From Lachnospiraceae bacterium (GTDB taxonomy: Bacteria > Bacillota > Clostridia > Lachnospirales > Lachnospiraceae): 64,000 nt of DNA. The notes under the pieces are model-generated. The model ran no database searches. It was not told where the DNA came from and saw nothing but the letters and a program-made list of their open reading frames with translations. This document shows, in pieces, positions 36,559 through 46,094 of this stretch (the stretch's first letter is position 1; every line of letters starts with the position of its first letter). The stretch lies in assembly GCA_009911185.1 (NCBI GenBank), contig QXWW01000002.1:1-64000 (forward strand), written 5' to 3'. The position numbers and the translations under genes were made by a program.

Positions 36559-36587
36559 ATTATAATACATTTTCTGCTTCAAGTCAC
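36559..36587 (-). promoter_or_regulatory. Possible promoter of the chemoreceptor gene
   Basis: Minus-strand GTGACT (36582-36587), 17 bases, TATAAT (36559-36564). The -35 is weak. A motility sigma-factor site was not seen. Confidence 0.45.
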
Positions 36588-36621
36588 CAAATAAATATAT
36601 TTTTTCATAAACATCCTGTTT

Positions 36622-37395
36622 TTACGGCATCTTTTTCGCCACTACTACAAATCTGCCGTCGTCCCCCGCGTCTGAACAGGTGGAGAGCGTTAAAAAAGTA
36701 TCGCCGTACTTCGCCGTAACTCCTGTGTCATACAGGGACATTCTCTTTACATTCTCATAGAAATCCTGAAATTCCCTTTCTGTCTGAGCTTCATAAAACT
36801 GGTAATACGGATATGCGTCTTCTTGATAAAGACGGGTCTCAAAGACCGCCATGACCTGATACACCCGCTCCTCATAAAGGGTGTCAAAAGAAACAGCGGC
36901 ATGTTCCCGGAAAAAACTTTCATCTCTGTAGCGGTCCAGTGTGCCGAACATGGAGCCGTCCCTCATATTATGTCCATAAATAATGACGTTTGTTCCCGGC
37001 GTATAAACGTCTGCAATTGCTTTTACATAAAGGCATCCATACTTGTCTTTTTCTTTGTAAAAATTATGGGATAAATAGTACGCGTCTTCCTCAGATTGAA
37101 CTACTGGATAGTCAATATTGGTCCCTTCCATGGCAAGCCAGCCTACGAAATCATCGTTTTCGCCGTACAGGGTTTTCAATTTATTCAGACTGCCTTCTTC
37201 TGGTTTTCCGGCTTCTTTTCTAATGTCTGTCTGCTTCCCAGTCTCTTTTTCCGTTTCCAGTAAGCCTTTTATCTCCTGCTCCTGCACCTGATGCTGAAAA
37301 GATAAATAGTATGCCTGACCCACCGGAATCAGGCATACTATAGCAACCAGAAGGAGTACCGCTCTTATCACACGATACCTCCTCCTATTTCTCAT
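36622..37395 (-). CDS. Class B sortase
   Basis: A 257-residue membrane-anchored transpeptidase that joins surface proteins to peptidoglycan. An N-terminal helix (about 10-29) is followed by the sortase B core: GWLAMEGTNIDYPVVQ, His142 (IIYGHNM), Cys240 (TLSTC) and Arg248, the complete catalytic triad. The start at 37395 has GGAGGGAA four bases upstream and overlaps the end of the large surface-protein gene by 11 bases, so the two are almost certainly co-translated and the large protein is the likely substrate. Confidence 0.93.
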   Translation of the reverse strand: MRNRRRYRVIRAVLLLVAIVCLIPVGQAYYLSFQHQVQEQEIKGLLETEKETGKQTDIRKEAGKPEEGSLNKLKTLYGENDDFVGWLAMEGTNIDYPVVQSEEDAYYLSHNFYKEKDKYGCLYVKAIADVYTPGTNVIIYGHNMRDGSMFGTLDRYRDESFFREHAAVSFDTLYEERVYQVMAVFETRLYQEDAYPYYQFYEAQTEREFQDFYENVKRMSLYDTGVTAKYGDTFLTLSTCSDAGDDGRFVVVAKKMP

Positions 37396-40300
37396 ACACT
37401 TCCCTCCAATCGCCGGAAACACTGCGTCCTACACTGTGGTAATACGCCAGCAACAGGAATATTATGGCAAGAGCGAACATCCTCTGAACGCTCCCTTTCC
37501 CTTTCGCCCATTTTACCAGGCGTGATACCAGCTCCTGCTTCTTCTGCTCGGTCATTCCATGCTCCCTGAAATACAGCAGCAAGTATGAAAAACCTGCTAT
37601 CATGGAGATCGTGGCATAGATTTCCACATGGGAATTATCTCCTGTTTTGGGTTCCTGGCCCGGAGGAATCGTATGCTCACCCCGGATCTCTACCTGGATT
37701 TCCCGACTGTTTTTATACCCGGCATTATCGATAGCCTCCACCTTAAGTGTATGGCTTCCTGCTCCCCGGATCTCCACAGTAAAATCATAGGACTCCACCA
37801 GCTTATTGCGGAATAACTTTTCAGGAAGCCGGACTGCTTCGCCCTCGTCTACCTGATATGAGATTCCGGCAATTCCTCCTGAAACATTACCGTTTACATT
37901 ATCCTGAACCTTTGCATTTACAGCAACGGCATTTGCAGACTGCCCCGGACTATTCATAGCTAGTTGGATATCCGGCGCATTATCTTCTACAATAATCCCG
38001 CCCCCCTCTGCCGTCAGTATCTTCTCTGCAGATATGTTCCCGGCACGGTCGCTGCTGGTCATAGTTATGCTTCCTTTAAAGTCCTCTGCAACGGTAAATT
38101 CTGCCATGGTCTTTCCATTTCTGGTCCTTACCCTGGCCTTGCCCTTCACCGGCCCGCTAATCCTGCCTCCGGCTTTCACCGCCAGAAGAGGCATACCAAT
38201 GTTTCCATAAATCAGAACATGCTCCGATTTGAGCTGCGCCGTCTTCTTTTCTTTTATTGCTTTTTCGGGAGTCAGCACATATTCGGCCTTCCTGACACCG
38301 CTTCCTTCTTCTGTGATTGGCACCGTAATTTTCAGGCTCTTCCTGCGCAGTATCCAGTTAAGCACGTCTTTATGCCCTTCTTCATAGGATGCCTCACCCA
38401 ATACTGGCGCAATTTCATCCACCCATTTTGCATAAAGTGTCACAGATTCGAATACCGTGTTTTCTTCCACGGTACGGGCAAAATCCCACTGGCTTCCCTG
38501 TGTACCGGCTCTGTCCAAATACCAGCCCTTAAAGTTGTAGCCAGTGCGGTGCGGCAGCTCTACCGTCTCTAAAAGCATACCGTAACGCACGCTTTGGGGA
38601 TCCGGTTCCTCCCCTTCCCCTCCGTTTAAGTCAAAATCCACTTCATAAATGTTTCTGTCATAGAAGAATCTTAAAATGAGGCTCCCGTCGGCCTTTACGG
38701 TTCCCAGACTGCGGCTTAAAGTATGCGACTTATTCTCTGTAAAACCAGGGTATTTCTTTGCCTGCGCTTCTACTGTGGAATCCGTAAGTCCCACAAGCTC
38801 TTCTGTCTCTATGCGCACATACTGGTCCCCTGATATCTCCTGCTGATAATGCTCTACCCGGTATGGAACCTTGTCTGCCTCCCAAATTGCATAAAGGATG
38901 GTATCTTCCTCAAAATCCTGTTCGCTTCCTGCCGGATAAGATTTCCCGCTTCCTTTCGCTTCTGTGTTCCAGCCCTGGAAGGTATAACCCTCGCGCTCCG
39001 GCTCCTTCATGAGAATAAATTTTGCCGGATTATAAGTAATTTCGTCCTTATGCACATTAGCCTGACACGCCTTTGTTTCTCCAGCTTCCGCTCCCGCTTC
39101 TCCTTCATAAGACAATGTGACATCCTTCTCATAGACGCCGTAATACTCTGTATCTGCCGTGAGCGTAAGCTCGGAACCAGCCTGAATGCCGCCGGTATAC
39201 CCATGACATTCACGGTCCCATCCGACCCGTTGCCAGCCTTCCATCTCCTGAAGTTCAGGGGCCTGGACAGTTCCAGTTGTAGCATCCCCGGCAACGGATG
39301 CAGATCTTACGTCTGTCTTTCCTTCACTGCCGGAATAAAAGGTTGCCGACAATGTCTTCTGAAACATGGCATATAAAGTAATATCTTCTTCTGTCCTGCA
39401 GATGTCTCCTTCCTGATACATGATCCCGCTGCCGTCCGGTTCTGTGTTCCAGCCTGTAAAAGCAGTTCCTGGACGCACTGCCCCCGCAGCAATTGAAAAT
39501 TCCGCCGGGCGCACCAATAATTCCTCATGCACATTGGCCCGGCACTCTCCATGCGTTTCCTTCGGGTATCCCTCCACGCCCTTTGCAACGTAAGTCAGAA
39601 CCGCATTTTTTTTGTAGACGCCGTAGTAATTCGTATCATCGGTCAAAATGACCTCTTCCCCTTCATGGATTTCCCCGCTATAGCTTTCTTGTTCAAGATC
39701 CCATCCAACCGCCGTCCAGCCTTCTCCTGTCAGATTGGACTTCCCGTCAGCCTCCGGAGAGCGCTTCAGAGCTTTCAACTCGGGCGTATTCATCTTCCCG
39801 CTGATAGCGTCTTCGGGAATATCCACAATCTTTTCTTCCTTCTCTCCCGCACTGCCGGAATAAAAATAAGCATGAAGCGGTTTCTTAAATACAGCATACA
39901 ACGTCATATCCGTTTCTGTCTCCAAAATATCCCCTTCGCGGTAAGTCTCCCCCGTGCCGTCTTTCTTTGTATTCCAGCCGGCAAATGCATAGCCGTAACG
40001 CACTGCTGCAGGCGCTACGGTAAATTGTGCCGGAATGGTGGAAATCTCTTCATGCACATTGGCATAATTATATCCAACTGATTGCTCCGGCACAATATCT
40101 GCCTGCTTCGCCTCGTAGGACAGAAACACATCCTTCTGGTAAATACCGTAATATTCGGCATTCCCCTCCTCGGCCGCGCGAACATCATCCTCAGGCAAAA
40201 AATCTCCCGTATACTGGTCTTTCATAGCATTCCATCCCAGCGGAGTCCAGCCTTCCATCTCCTGAATCTGCGGGGCCTTCACCGTTCCATTTTCAACGTC

Positions 40301-42604
40301 CGCCGCAGCCATGACCGTTATGATTTCCTTTTGTCCGGCGCTGCCGGAATAAAAATTGGCCGAAAGTTTTTTGTCCTCCTGGAAAATAGCAAACAAATCC
40401 GTATCATTATGTATCGTAAACGTTTCTCCCGGACGATAAGAGGTTCCCGTGCCATCTGCTTTCGTATTCCATTCCATAAAGGTAGAGCCTTCTATACTCA
40501 GGTTTTCTGCTGACTGCACTGTAACGGTATCGCCATCTTCATACCGATTGTCATCCACTACCGTTTCTTGTGTATGATCGCTGATATAATAGACATAATA
40601 GCCATAATTGGGATTGACTTCAGAGATCAGCACCTCATTTTCTTTCTCATCCAGAACTGCATACCAGGTCTTACCGGAATCTCCAACATCAATAAAATTA
40701 ATTTTCTTCATGTCCCGCTCACGGAGCAGACGATACGCATGCACACCTTTGGCAATCACTCGTCCTTCTGTCGCTGCAACATAAAGGTTTACCGGATAAC
40801 TCAGGGTATCGCTAATTTGAATCTTCCTTAAAAGATTTGATTCATTCTTAGTATCAAGATAAATACCGTCCGTACCGGATCTCTGGTCATCATCTCCGCA
40901 AAAACGCACTTTACCAGACAAGGTTATCGAATTACTGGTTCCTGTATACTTCGTAGAATAATAAATTGCCCCGCTGCCTTCATATCCTTCCAATGTGCAG
41001 GTATTCCCGGCAAAATATCCGCCCTGAATCTCCGTCTGCGTGCCTTCACACCCGCAATGATGGATACAGCCTCCATGAGAAACGGACGTATTGTTAATAA
41101 ACTCTCCGCCATAAATCTCAAGCGTTGATGAGCAAAGACAGAGAAATCCCCCTCCAGACCAATATGCGCTTTTCTCTGTAGTTTTATTATTGCTAAATCT
41201 GCCATCTTTAATAATTACCTTTGCCCGGCCATTTTGATAAATTGCGCCGCCCAGCGTTGACGCTGAACATTTGTCAATCACAGCATACTCTATGGTGAGG
41301 CTGCCGCCGCTGAGATAAATCGCGCCTGCAGAATTAGCGGCAGAACAATTTATAATCTCTGCGCCATTTAAAATAATTGTTGCTCCCATACTGCTTATTG
41401 CGCCTCCAAAACTTGTGGAAACACAATTCTGAATCCTGCTCCCTGCGTTCATAACAAGTTTTGCGCCCACCAATAACATAGCGTCGGCAGGTATGGAATT
41501 TCCTTCCAGTGTAATATCCTCAAGAATCAATTCTGACTCTTTCTCAGCAACAAAACAGGCATCTTTACTTCCTCTTACAATTGTTCCCCCGCCTTTTATG
41601 GTTACAGTTCCGTTGATACTCAATACATTATGGATCGTAAGCGTGACCCCAGGCTCCACGATCAGCTCGCCCGTATTCAGCGTTCCCCGTTCCTTCCAGA
41701 CTGTGTCCTGGGTAATCCTGCCGCAGGAAGGAGTGGAAGGCGGCTCTGAATCCTCCGCCAATACTACCAGTTCTGTCTCGCCTTCCCTCGCTTTCCCTGT
41801 TTTTACCTCTTTTGCCTTTGGCTTTTCTTCCCGCGCTTGCTCCTTTGTTTCTGCTTTTCCGCTGCTCTTATATACAGTCACTGTGATGGCGGGCAATCCT
41901 ACGCCAGCGGTCAGGCTATAGTTGTCTGGAATCACCGGTGTAAACGTATAGAATCCTTCGGTTTCTTTATCATATTCCGGCTCACTTGTCCAGGTAATTC
42001 CCTCAATCGTCACGGTTTCTGTTCTATTCTGCTCTGTTTCCGTCTCCACAGCATCCGCCGGAGCTTGCGGTTCTGCCGCAGGCTCTGTATCTGCCGGAAC
42101 TTCCGCTTCTCCTGGAACGTCTGTATCCGCAGGCTCTCCGGCCTCAGTTTTTTCTTCCGGCTCCACCGTTTCTGAAGGCAGCTCTTCACCGGACGGTAAA
42201 TTTTCTGCTTCCCCAATCTTAACCTTTTCGTCAGGTTCCTCTGCTTCTGCCGGGGGCAAAGACGCTTGCGGCAGCGCCTGCGCATTCACCTCCAAAGCCT
42301 CCAGATTCACTTCACCAGAACTTTCTTCTGCCACACGGCATACTGCCGTCAATTCTTCCGGAAGCTTCAGCCCTTTTAAATCTGTTCCAGAAGAAACTGA
42401 CTGGATTCTTACCTCTTCGGGAAGTGAAGAAAACATAATAATTTCCTGCTTTTGCGCCGCCAGCGCTAAATACCCATAATTCTCCAGAGGCAGCGAGACC
42501 AAAGACAGACAGACGCAGAGCAATCCCACAAGCAGACGCTGGCCTATGGGATGTTTTCGATACTGTCTGGATTTACCTGGGGGACTTTTCTCTCTCTTTT
42601 TCAT
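37385..42604 (-). CDS. Giant repeat-containing cell-wall protein, likely sortase substrate
   Basis: A 1739-residue exported protein. Signal segment about 22-48; a Glu/Pro-rich stretch; a beta-helix-like region (about 290-620) with repeated 'GGAIY/GGAIS' turns; three tandem modules of roughly 160 residues (about 748-905, 911-1078, 1085-1241), each with FYSGS, GW..., YYGxYxK, ANVHEE and AFxGWNTxxDGxG...TLYAxFxK; InlB B-type repeats to about 1400; Ig-like domains; and the sorting signal EPKTGD at 1651 followed by a hydrophobic helix. Unusually, about 60 more residues with a second helix (about 1709-1722) follow. Probably an adhesin. Confidence 0.88.
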   Translation of the reverse strand: MKKREKSPPGKSRQYRKHPIGQRLLVGLLCVCLSLVSLPLENYGYLALAAQKQEIIMFSSLPEEVRIQSVSSGTDLKGLKLPEELTAVCRVAEESSGEVNLEALEVNAQALPQASLPPAEAEEPDEKVKIGEAENLPSGEELPSETVEPEEKTEAGEPADTDVPGEAEVPADTEPAAEPQAPADAVETETEQNRTETVTIEGITWTSEPEYDKETEGFYTFTPVIPDNYSLTAGVGLPAITVTVYKSSGKAETKEQAREEKPKAKEVKTGKAREGETELVVLAEDSEPPSTPSCGRITQDTVWKERGTLNTGELIVEPGVTLTIHNVLSINGTVTIKGGGTIVRGSKDACFVAEKESELILEDITLEGNSIPADAMLLVGAKLVMNAGSRIQNCVSTSFGGAISSMGATIILNGAEIINCSAANSAGAIYLSGGSLTIEYAVIDKCSASTLGGAIYQNGRAKVIIKDGRFSNNKTTEKSAYWSGGGFLCLCSSTLEIYGGEFINNTSVSHGGCIHHCGCEGTQTEIQGGYFAGNTCTLEGYEGSGAIYYSTKYTGTSNSITLSGKVRFCGDDDQRSGTDGIYLDTKNESNLLRKIQISDTLSYPVNLYVAATEGRVIAKGVHAYRLLRERDMKKINFIDVGDSGKTWYAVLDEKENEVLISEVNPNYGYYVYYISDHTQETVVDDNRYEDGDTVTVQSAENLSIEGSTFMEWNTKADGTGTSYRPGETFTIHNDTDLFAIFQEDKKLSANFYSGSAGQKEIITVMAAADVENGTVKAPQIQEMEGWTPLGWNAMKDQYTGDFLPEDDVRAAEEGNAEYYGIYQKDVFLSYEAKQADIVPEQSVGYNYANVHEEISTIPAQFTVAPAAVRYGYAFAGWNTKKDGTGETYREGDILETETDMTLYAVFKKPLHAYFYSGSAGEKEEKIVDIPEDAISGKMNTPELKALKRSPEADGKSNLTGEGWTAVGWDLEQESYSGEIHEGEEVILTDDTNYYGVYKKNAVLTYVAKGVEGYPKETHGECRANVHEELLVRPAEFSIAAGAVRPGTAFTGWNTEPDGSGIMYQEGDICRTEEDITLYAMFQKTLSATFYSGSEGKTDVRSASVAGDATTGTVQAPELQEMEGWQRVGWDRECHGYTGGIQAGSELTLTADTEYYGVYEKDVTLSYEGEAGAEAGETKACQANVHKDEITYNPAKFILMKEPEREGYTFQGWNTEAKGSGKSYPAGSEQDFEEDTILYAIWEADKVPYRVEHYQQEISGDQYVRIETEELVGLTDSTVEAQAKKYPGFTENKSHTLSRSLGTVKADGSLILRFFYDRNIYEVDFDLNGGEGEEPDPQSVRYGMLLETVELPHRTGYNFKGWYLDRAGTQGSQWDFARTVEENTVFESVTLYAKWVDEIAPVLGEASYEEGHKDVLNWILRRKSLKITVPITEEGSGVRKAEYVLTPEKAIKEKKTAQLKSEHVLIYGNIGMPLLAVKAGGRISGPVKGKARVRTRNGKTMAEFTVAEDFKGSITMTSSDRAGNISAEKILTAEGGGIIVEDNAPDIQLAMNSPGQSANAVAVNAKVQDNVNGNVSGGIAGISYQVDEGEAVRLPEKLFRNKLVESYDFTVEIRGAGSHTLKVEAIDNAGYKNSREIQVEIRGEHTIPPGQEPKTGDNSHVEIYATISMIAGFSYLLLYFREHGMTEQKKQELVSRLVKWAKGKGSVQRMFALAIIFLLLAYYHSVGRSVSGDWREVYEK

Positions 42605-42653
42605 CTTACGACCACACTCCTTGTGTAAAACCCTACATCCTGTAGTTTGTTTT

Positions 42654-43088
42654 CTATTCGGTTTCTTCCTTTACCTCATCGAGAATAATTTCCTCTTGCG
42701 TCTTTTCTGTTTCCTGTACATCTTCATCCTCAAAAACAGACTCACATCTTGCACCGCATTTGATACAGTACATGGCCTCCCCCTCATTCACGGCGCCGCA
42801 AACAGGACATTTTTTCTTTCCTTTTAAGTCTGCAATCTGAACTTTAAGCTGTTCAATTTCCTGTAATGCTTCCGTAATAAGATTAATCTCCTCAAAAAAC
42901 GGCTCTTCTTCACCCTTGTGTAAATCATAATACTGCCTGCCAATCTCCGTATACTGTTTTTTCACAAAATCTTCTCTTTTGCGAATATCCATGTTCAATC
43001 TGGCGATCCCCGTCAGATCTGCTACATTTTGCGACACATCCTTTCCAATCCCGGAAATTGCATCGCCCAGCTTGTTAAAAAAATCCAT
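42654..43088 (-). CDS. Zinc-ribbon protein with coiled N-terminus
   Basis: A 144-residue cytoplasmic protein. The N-terminal half is helical (FFNKLGDAISGIGKDVSQ...); a C4 zinc ribbon follows with Cys94, Cys97, Cys108 and Cys111; the tail is acidic. Similar small proteins are common in Clostridia and their role is unknown. AAGGAGG lies eight bases before the ATG at 43088; an earlier in-frame ATG at 43106 overlaps the ribosome site. It is nine bases from the end of its plus-side neighbour. Confidence 0.8.
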   Translation of the reverse strand: MDFFNKLGDAISGIGKDVSQNVADLTGIARLNMDIRKREDFVKKQYTEIGRQYYDLHKGEEEPFFEEINLITEALQEIEQLKVQIADLKGKKKCPVCGAVNEGEAMYCIKCGARCESVFEDEDVQETEKTQEEIILDEVKEETE

Positions 43089-43114
43089 ACCTTCTACCTC
43101 CTTCATCCATCATA

Positions 43115-44044
43115 CTATCTTATGCAGATATATCCCATATATACGGCATAAATAGCAAGCATTGCCGCACCTTCCATGCGGCTGATCTCCTTTTTGCACC
43201 ATGCAAAGATCCACACGATACTGCTCATTCCAACTAAGATTATACCATCAATCAGGTTTTCCAGCAATACTTCCATCGGACTAATTGCGCCTGCAAGTCC
43301 AAGCACCAGAAGAATATTAAACAGATTCGAACCAATGACATTCCCCAGCGCCATATCTGCCTCTCCTTTTTTCGCCGCCACCACTGACGTGACAAGCTCC
43401 GGCAGAGAGGTCCCCATGGCCACTACCGTAAGGCCAATAAAGGTTTGACTCCAACCAAAGCTCACAGCAATTGCGGCCGCCGCGTCCACTACCAGATCTC
43501 CGCCTGCCACAATCGCTGCCAGGCCGCCTGCGATATACAGAAAACACAACCAGCCGCTGCGGTTTCTGACCTCTGCCTGTTCTCCCTGGCCACCGCGCGC
43601 CTTTTTTGCCTCCATTACAAGCCATATCAAAAACGCAGCAAACAACACCAGCAGAACCAGACCGTCCGTCCGGCTGATCTCCATTCCCAGATATCCTGTC
43701 CCCAGAAGAAGAACCGCTGCCAAAACAGACAAGGGAAATTCCTTCTTCAGCGTCTTTGCTTTAACTGTAAGCGGAGAAAACACCGCGCACACGCCGCAGA
43801 CTACCATCAAATTAAAAATATTAGATCCTATCACATTACTGACGGCAACGGCATTATCCCCTTTCAGAGACGCTGCAACACTAACGGCGCATTCTGGTGC
43901 GCTGGTTCCCATTGCCACCACCGTCAGCCCTATGATGATAGGGGGAATCCGGAGCTTTGCCGCCGCGCCTGCACTTCCCTCCACAAAGAAATCCGCTCCC
44001 TTAATCAACAGTACGAAGCCTGCCAAAAGCAGCACATAATCCAC
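43115..44044 (-). CDS. Calcium/sodium antiporter (CaCA family)
   Basis: A 309-residue membrane protein with about ten helices and the two inverted alpha-repeats of the family: VVAMGTSAPECAVSVAASLKG...NVIGSNIFNL and VVAMGTSLPELVTSVVAAKKG...NVIGSNLFNI. These hold the ion-binding acidic residues. It is of the YrbG type and probably exports Ca2+ in exchange for Na+ or H+. Confidence 0.93.
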   Translation of the reverse strand: MDYVLLLAGFVLLIKGADFFVEGSAGAAAKLRIPPIIIGLTVVAMGTSAPECAVSVAASLKGDNAVAVSNVIGSNIFNLMVVCGVCAVFSPLTVKAKTLKKEFPLSVLAAVLLLGTGYLGMEISRTDGLVLLVLFAAFLIWLVMEAKKARGGQGEQAEVRNRSGWLCFLYIAGGLAAIVAGGDLVVDAAAAIAVSFGWSQTFIGLTVVAMGTSLPELVTSVVAAKKGEADMALGNVIGSNLFNILLVLGLAGAISPMEVLLENLIDGIILVGMSSIVWIFAWCKKEISRMEGAAMLAIYAVYMGYICIR

Positions 44045-44064
44045 CTTTCATTCCTTCTTTCTAT

Positions 44065-45396
44065 CTATGTTATTTTTCTTGGAAAACAGATGATGATCTT
44101 TGTTCCTTTTCCCATCTCACTCTCTATACTTAATTCTGCATGGTGCTGCGCCACTATATGCTTGACAATGGCAAGCCCCAGCCCCGTGCCGCCGCTTTGT
44201 TTGGAACGGCTTTTGTCCACACGATAAAACCGTTCAAATATACGCTCCTGGTGCTCTTTGGGAATCCCAATCCCAGTATCCGCCACAGAAAGTACCGTAC
44301 CATCAGGAGCAGGCTCCACGGTAAGCGTGACGCTTCCCCCCGGGTTATTATATTGAATCGCATTGCTGCACAAATTATATAAAAGTTCATCCATCAGCCT
44401 GCGGTTTGCCGTTAACAGGCTGGATCTCCCTTTCAATTCCAGACTAATATGCTGATTCGCCGCCTGAAGATCAAGCATATCTAAACAGCCCTGGGCCATC
44501 TGATACAAATCAATCTGTTCCACTTCAAATTCCTGATCTGCATCATCTAACTCAGACAGTTTTATAATATCATTAATCAAGAACAACAGGCGGTCAGAAC
44601 TTGCACGAATCTCTCCTGCAAATCTTCTGGCATCCTTATCGTCCGCCATTCCACTGTCAATCAATTCCGCATATCCGGCGATCGCCGTCAAAGGCGTTTT
44701 GAGTTCATGAGACACATTTGCTGTAAATTCCTGCCGCATTCGGGCATGATTTAAAATATCTTCATGCTGCTGCTGAATGGTCTGGATAAATGGAGCAATC
44801 TCTTCATAAATGTTCTCCAAAGCCGCATCTTCCAGGTGAGAGGCCAGTTTCTCAATCGGAAGAAGCAGACGCCTGACCAGCACGCGGGACAAGGCCGCGC
44901 ACATAAGTACAATCAAAACAGATAAGACCAGGACCAGTTCCAACATATGGAAAAAAATACGGAAAATATTTTCCGAATCTTTTCCCACACGCAGCACCGC
45001 CCCCTCCTCCAAACGCTGGGCGTAATATAATGTATGCAGAGAGCTGGTATCTGAGCGGCGCACATCCATTCCCTCTCCGGTTTTCAGGGCATCTATAATT
45101 TCCGGCCGTCTGCCGTGATTCTCCATCTGTCCTTTGTCAGCGCTGCTGTCATATTCCACCGTTCCATCAGGGGCAATCAGCGTGATTCTCAGACCATCCT
45201 CTTTCAGACGCTGCAGATTCTTCTCCTGCTCCCATAATTCCTGATTCAATGGCTGTATCACATGCGCATATGCCTTAATATCATCAAATACCTGGTTTTT
45301 AAAAATATTATAAAACAGCAGCATTGACATCAGCGCTGTAACCACCACCGCAAATGCAGATACTGCTATAAATTGAGCGTTAATCTTTTTTTTCAA
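44065..45396 (-). CDS. Sensor histidine kinase, PhoR-like
   Basis: A 443-residue kinase: membrane helices near 10-30 and 155-178 flanking an extracellular sensor, a HAMP-like linker, the phospho-acceptor HELKTPLT, and ATPase boxes (NLCSNAIQYNNPGG, DTGIGIPKEHQERIFERFYR, GGTGLGLAIVKHI). The start is TTG in a TTGA overlap with the stop of the response regulator, so they are coupled. The Na/phosphate carrier in the same run suggests phosphate sensing, but this is inferred from context. Confidence 0.9.
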   Translation of the reverse strand: MKKKINAQFIAVSAFAVVVTALMSMLLFYNIFKNQVFDDIKAYAHVIQPLNQELWEQEKNLQRLKEDGLRITLIAPDGTVEYDSSADKGQMENHGRRPEIIDALKTGEGMDVRRSDTSSLHTLYYAQRLEEGAVLRVGKDSENIFRIFFHMLELVLVLSVLIVLMCAALSRVLVRRLLLPIEKLASHLEDAALENIYEEIAPFIQTIQQQHEDILNHARMRQEFTANVSHELKTPLTAIAGYAELIDSGMADDKDARRFAGEIRASSDRLLFLINDIIKLSELDDADQEFEVEQIDLYQMAQGCLDMLDLQAANQHISLELKGRSSLLTANRRLMDELLYNLCSNAIQYNNPGGSVTLTVEPAPDGTVLSVADTGIGIPKEHQERIFERFYRVDKSRSKQSGGTGLGLAIVKHIVAQHHAELSIESEMGKGTKIIICFPRKIT

Positions 45397-46079
45397 TTAA
45401 AATTCTCCCTGTCCATCCGGTACCCTACGTTACGCACAGTCTGAATGGCGCCCCCTGCCTCTTTAAGCTTCTTGCGCAGCGTCTTTATATGCATATCTAC
45501 CGTACGGCTTTCTCCTTCATAATCAAAGCCCCATACCTGATCCATAATCTTGTCGCGGCTCAGCACAATGCCCGCATTGGTAAGCAGCATTTTCAGCAGT
45601 TCAAACTCCTTAAATGTCAGCTCGCACGGCCTGCCCGCAACCGTAACTTTGCGCTGCTGCGTATCCACCACAATATCTCCGTTGCTCATCACAGCAGCTT
45701 CTGATAACCCCTCTGTCCGCCGCAGCAGCGCCTTCACCCTTGAAATCAGTTCCATAATCCCAAATGGTTTTGTCATATAATCATCCGCCCCCTGATCCAG
45801 CCCTTTCACCTTATCCAGTTCTGAAGACTTTGCAGTTACCATAATAACGGGCACCTTTGCCGTCGTCCTGTTATTCCTGAGCCAGGCTAAAAGGGACAGT
45901 CCATTTTCTTTCGGCAGCATAATATCCAGCAGAACCAGGCTGGGAACCTTTTGTTCCACAGCCTTGCGCAACTGGCTTCCGCCTTCAAATTCCTGCACAT
46001 CGAAACCGCTGTTTTTCAGGGCATATCTCTGTATCTCGCGAATATTTACATCATCCTCCACAATATAGATCAATGGCAT
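45393..46079 (-). CDS. Response regulator, OmpR/PhoB family
   Basis: A 228-residue regulator. The receiver has acidic D9/D10, phospho-acceptor Asp52 (LVLLDIMLPKENG) and Lys near 103 (MTKPFGIMELISR). The C-terminal winged helix is PhoB-like (LTFKEFELLKMLLTNAGIVLSRDKIMDQVWGF, SRTVDMHIKTLRKKL). It pairs with the kinase through a four-base overlap and sits 15 bases after the Na/phosphate cotransporter gene. Confidence 0.95.
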   Translation of the reverse strand: MPLIYIVEDDVNIREIQRYALKNSGFDVQEFEGGSQLRKAVEQKVPSLVLLDIMLPKENGLSLLAWLRNNRTTAKVPVIMVTAKSSELDKVKGLDQGADDYMTKPFGIMELISRVKALLRRTEGLSEAAVMSNGDIVVDTQQRKVTVAGRPCELTFKEFELLKMLLTNAGIVLSRDKIMDQVWGFDYEGESRTVDMHIKTLRKKLKEAGGAIQTVRNVGYRMDRENFN

Positions 46080-46094
46080 ATCATATCCTCCTGT

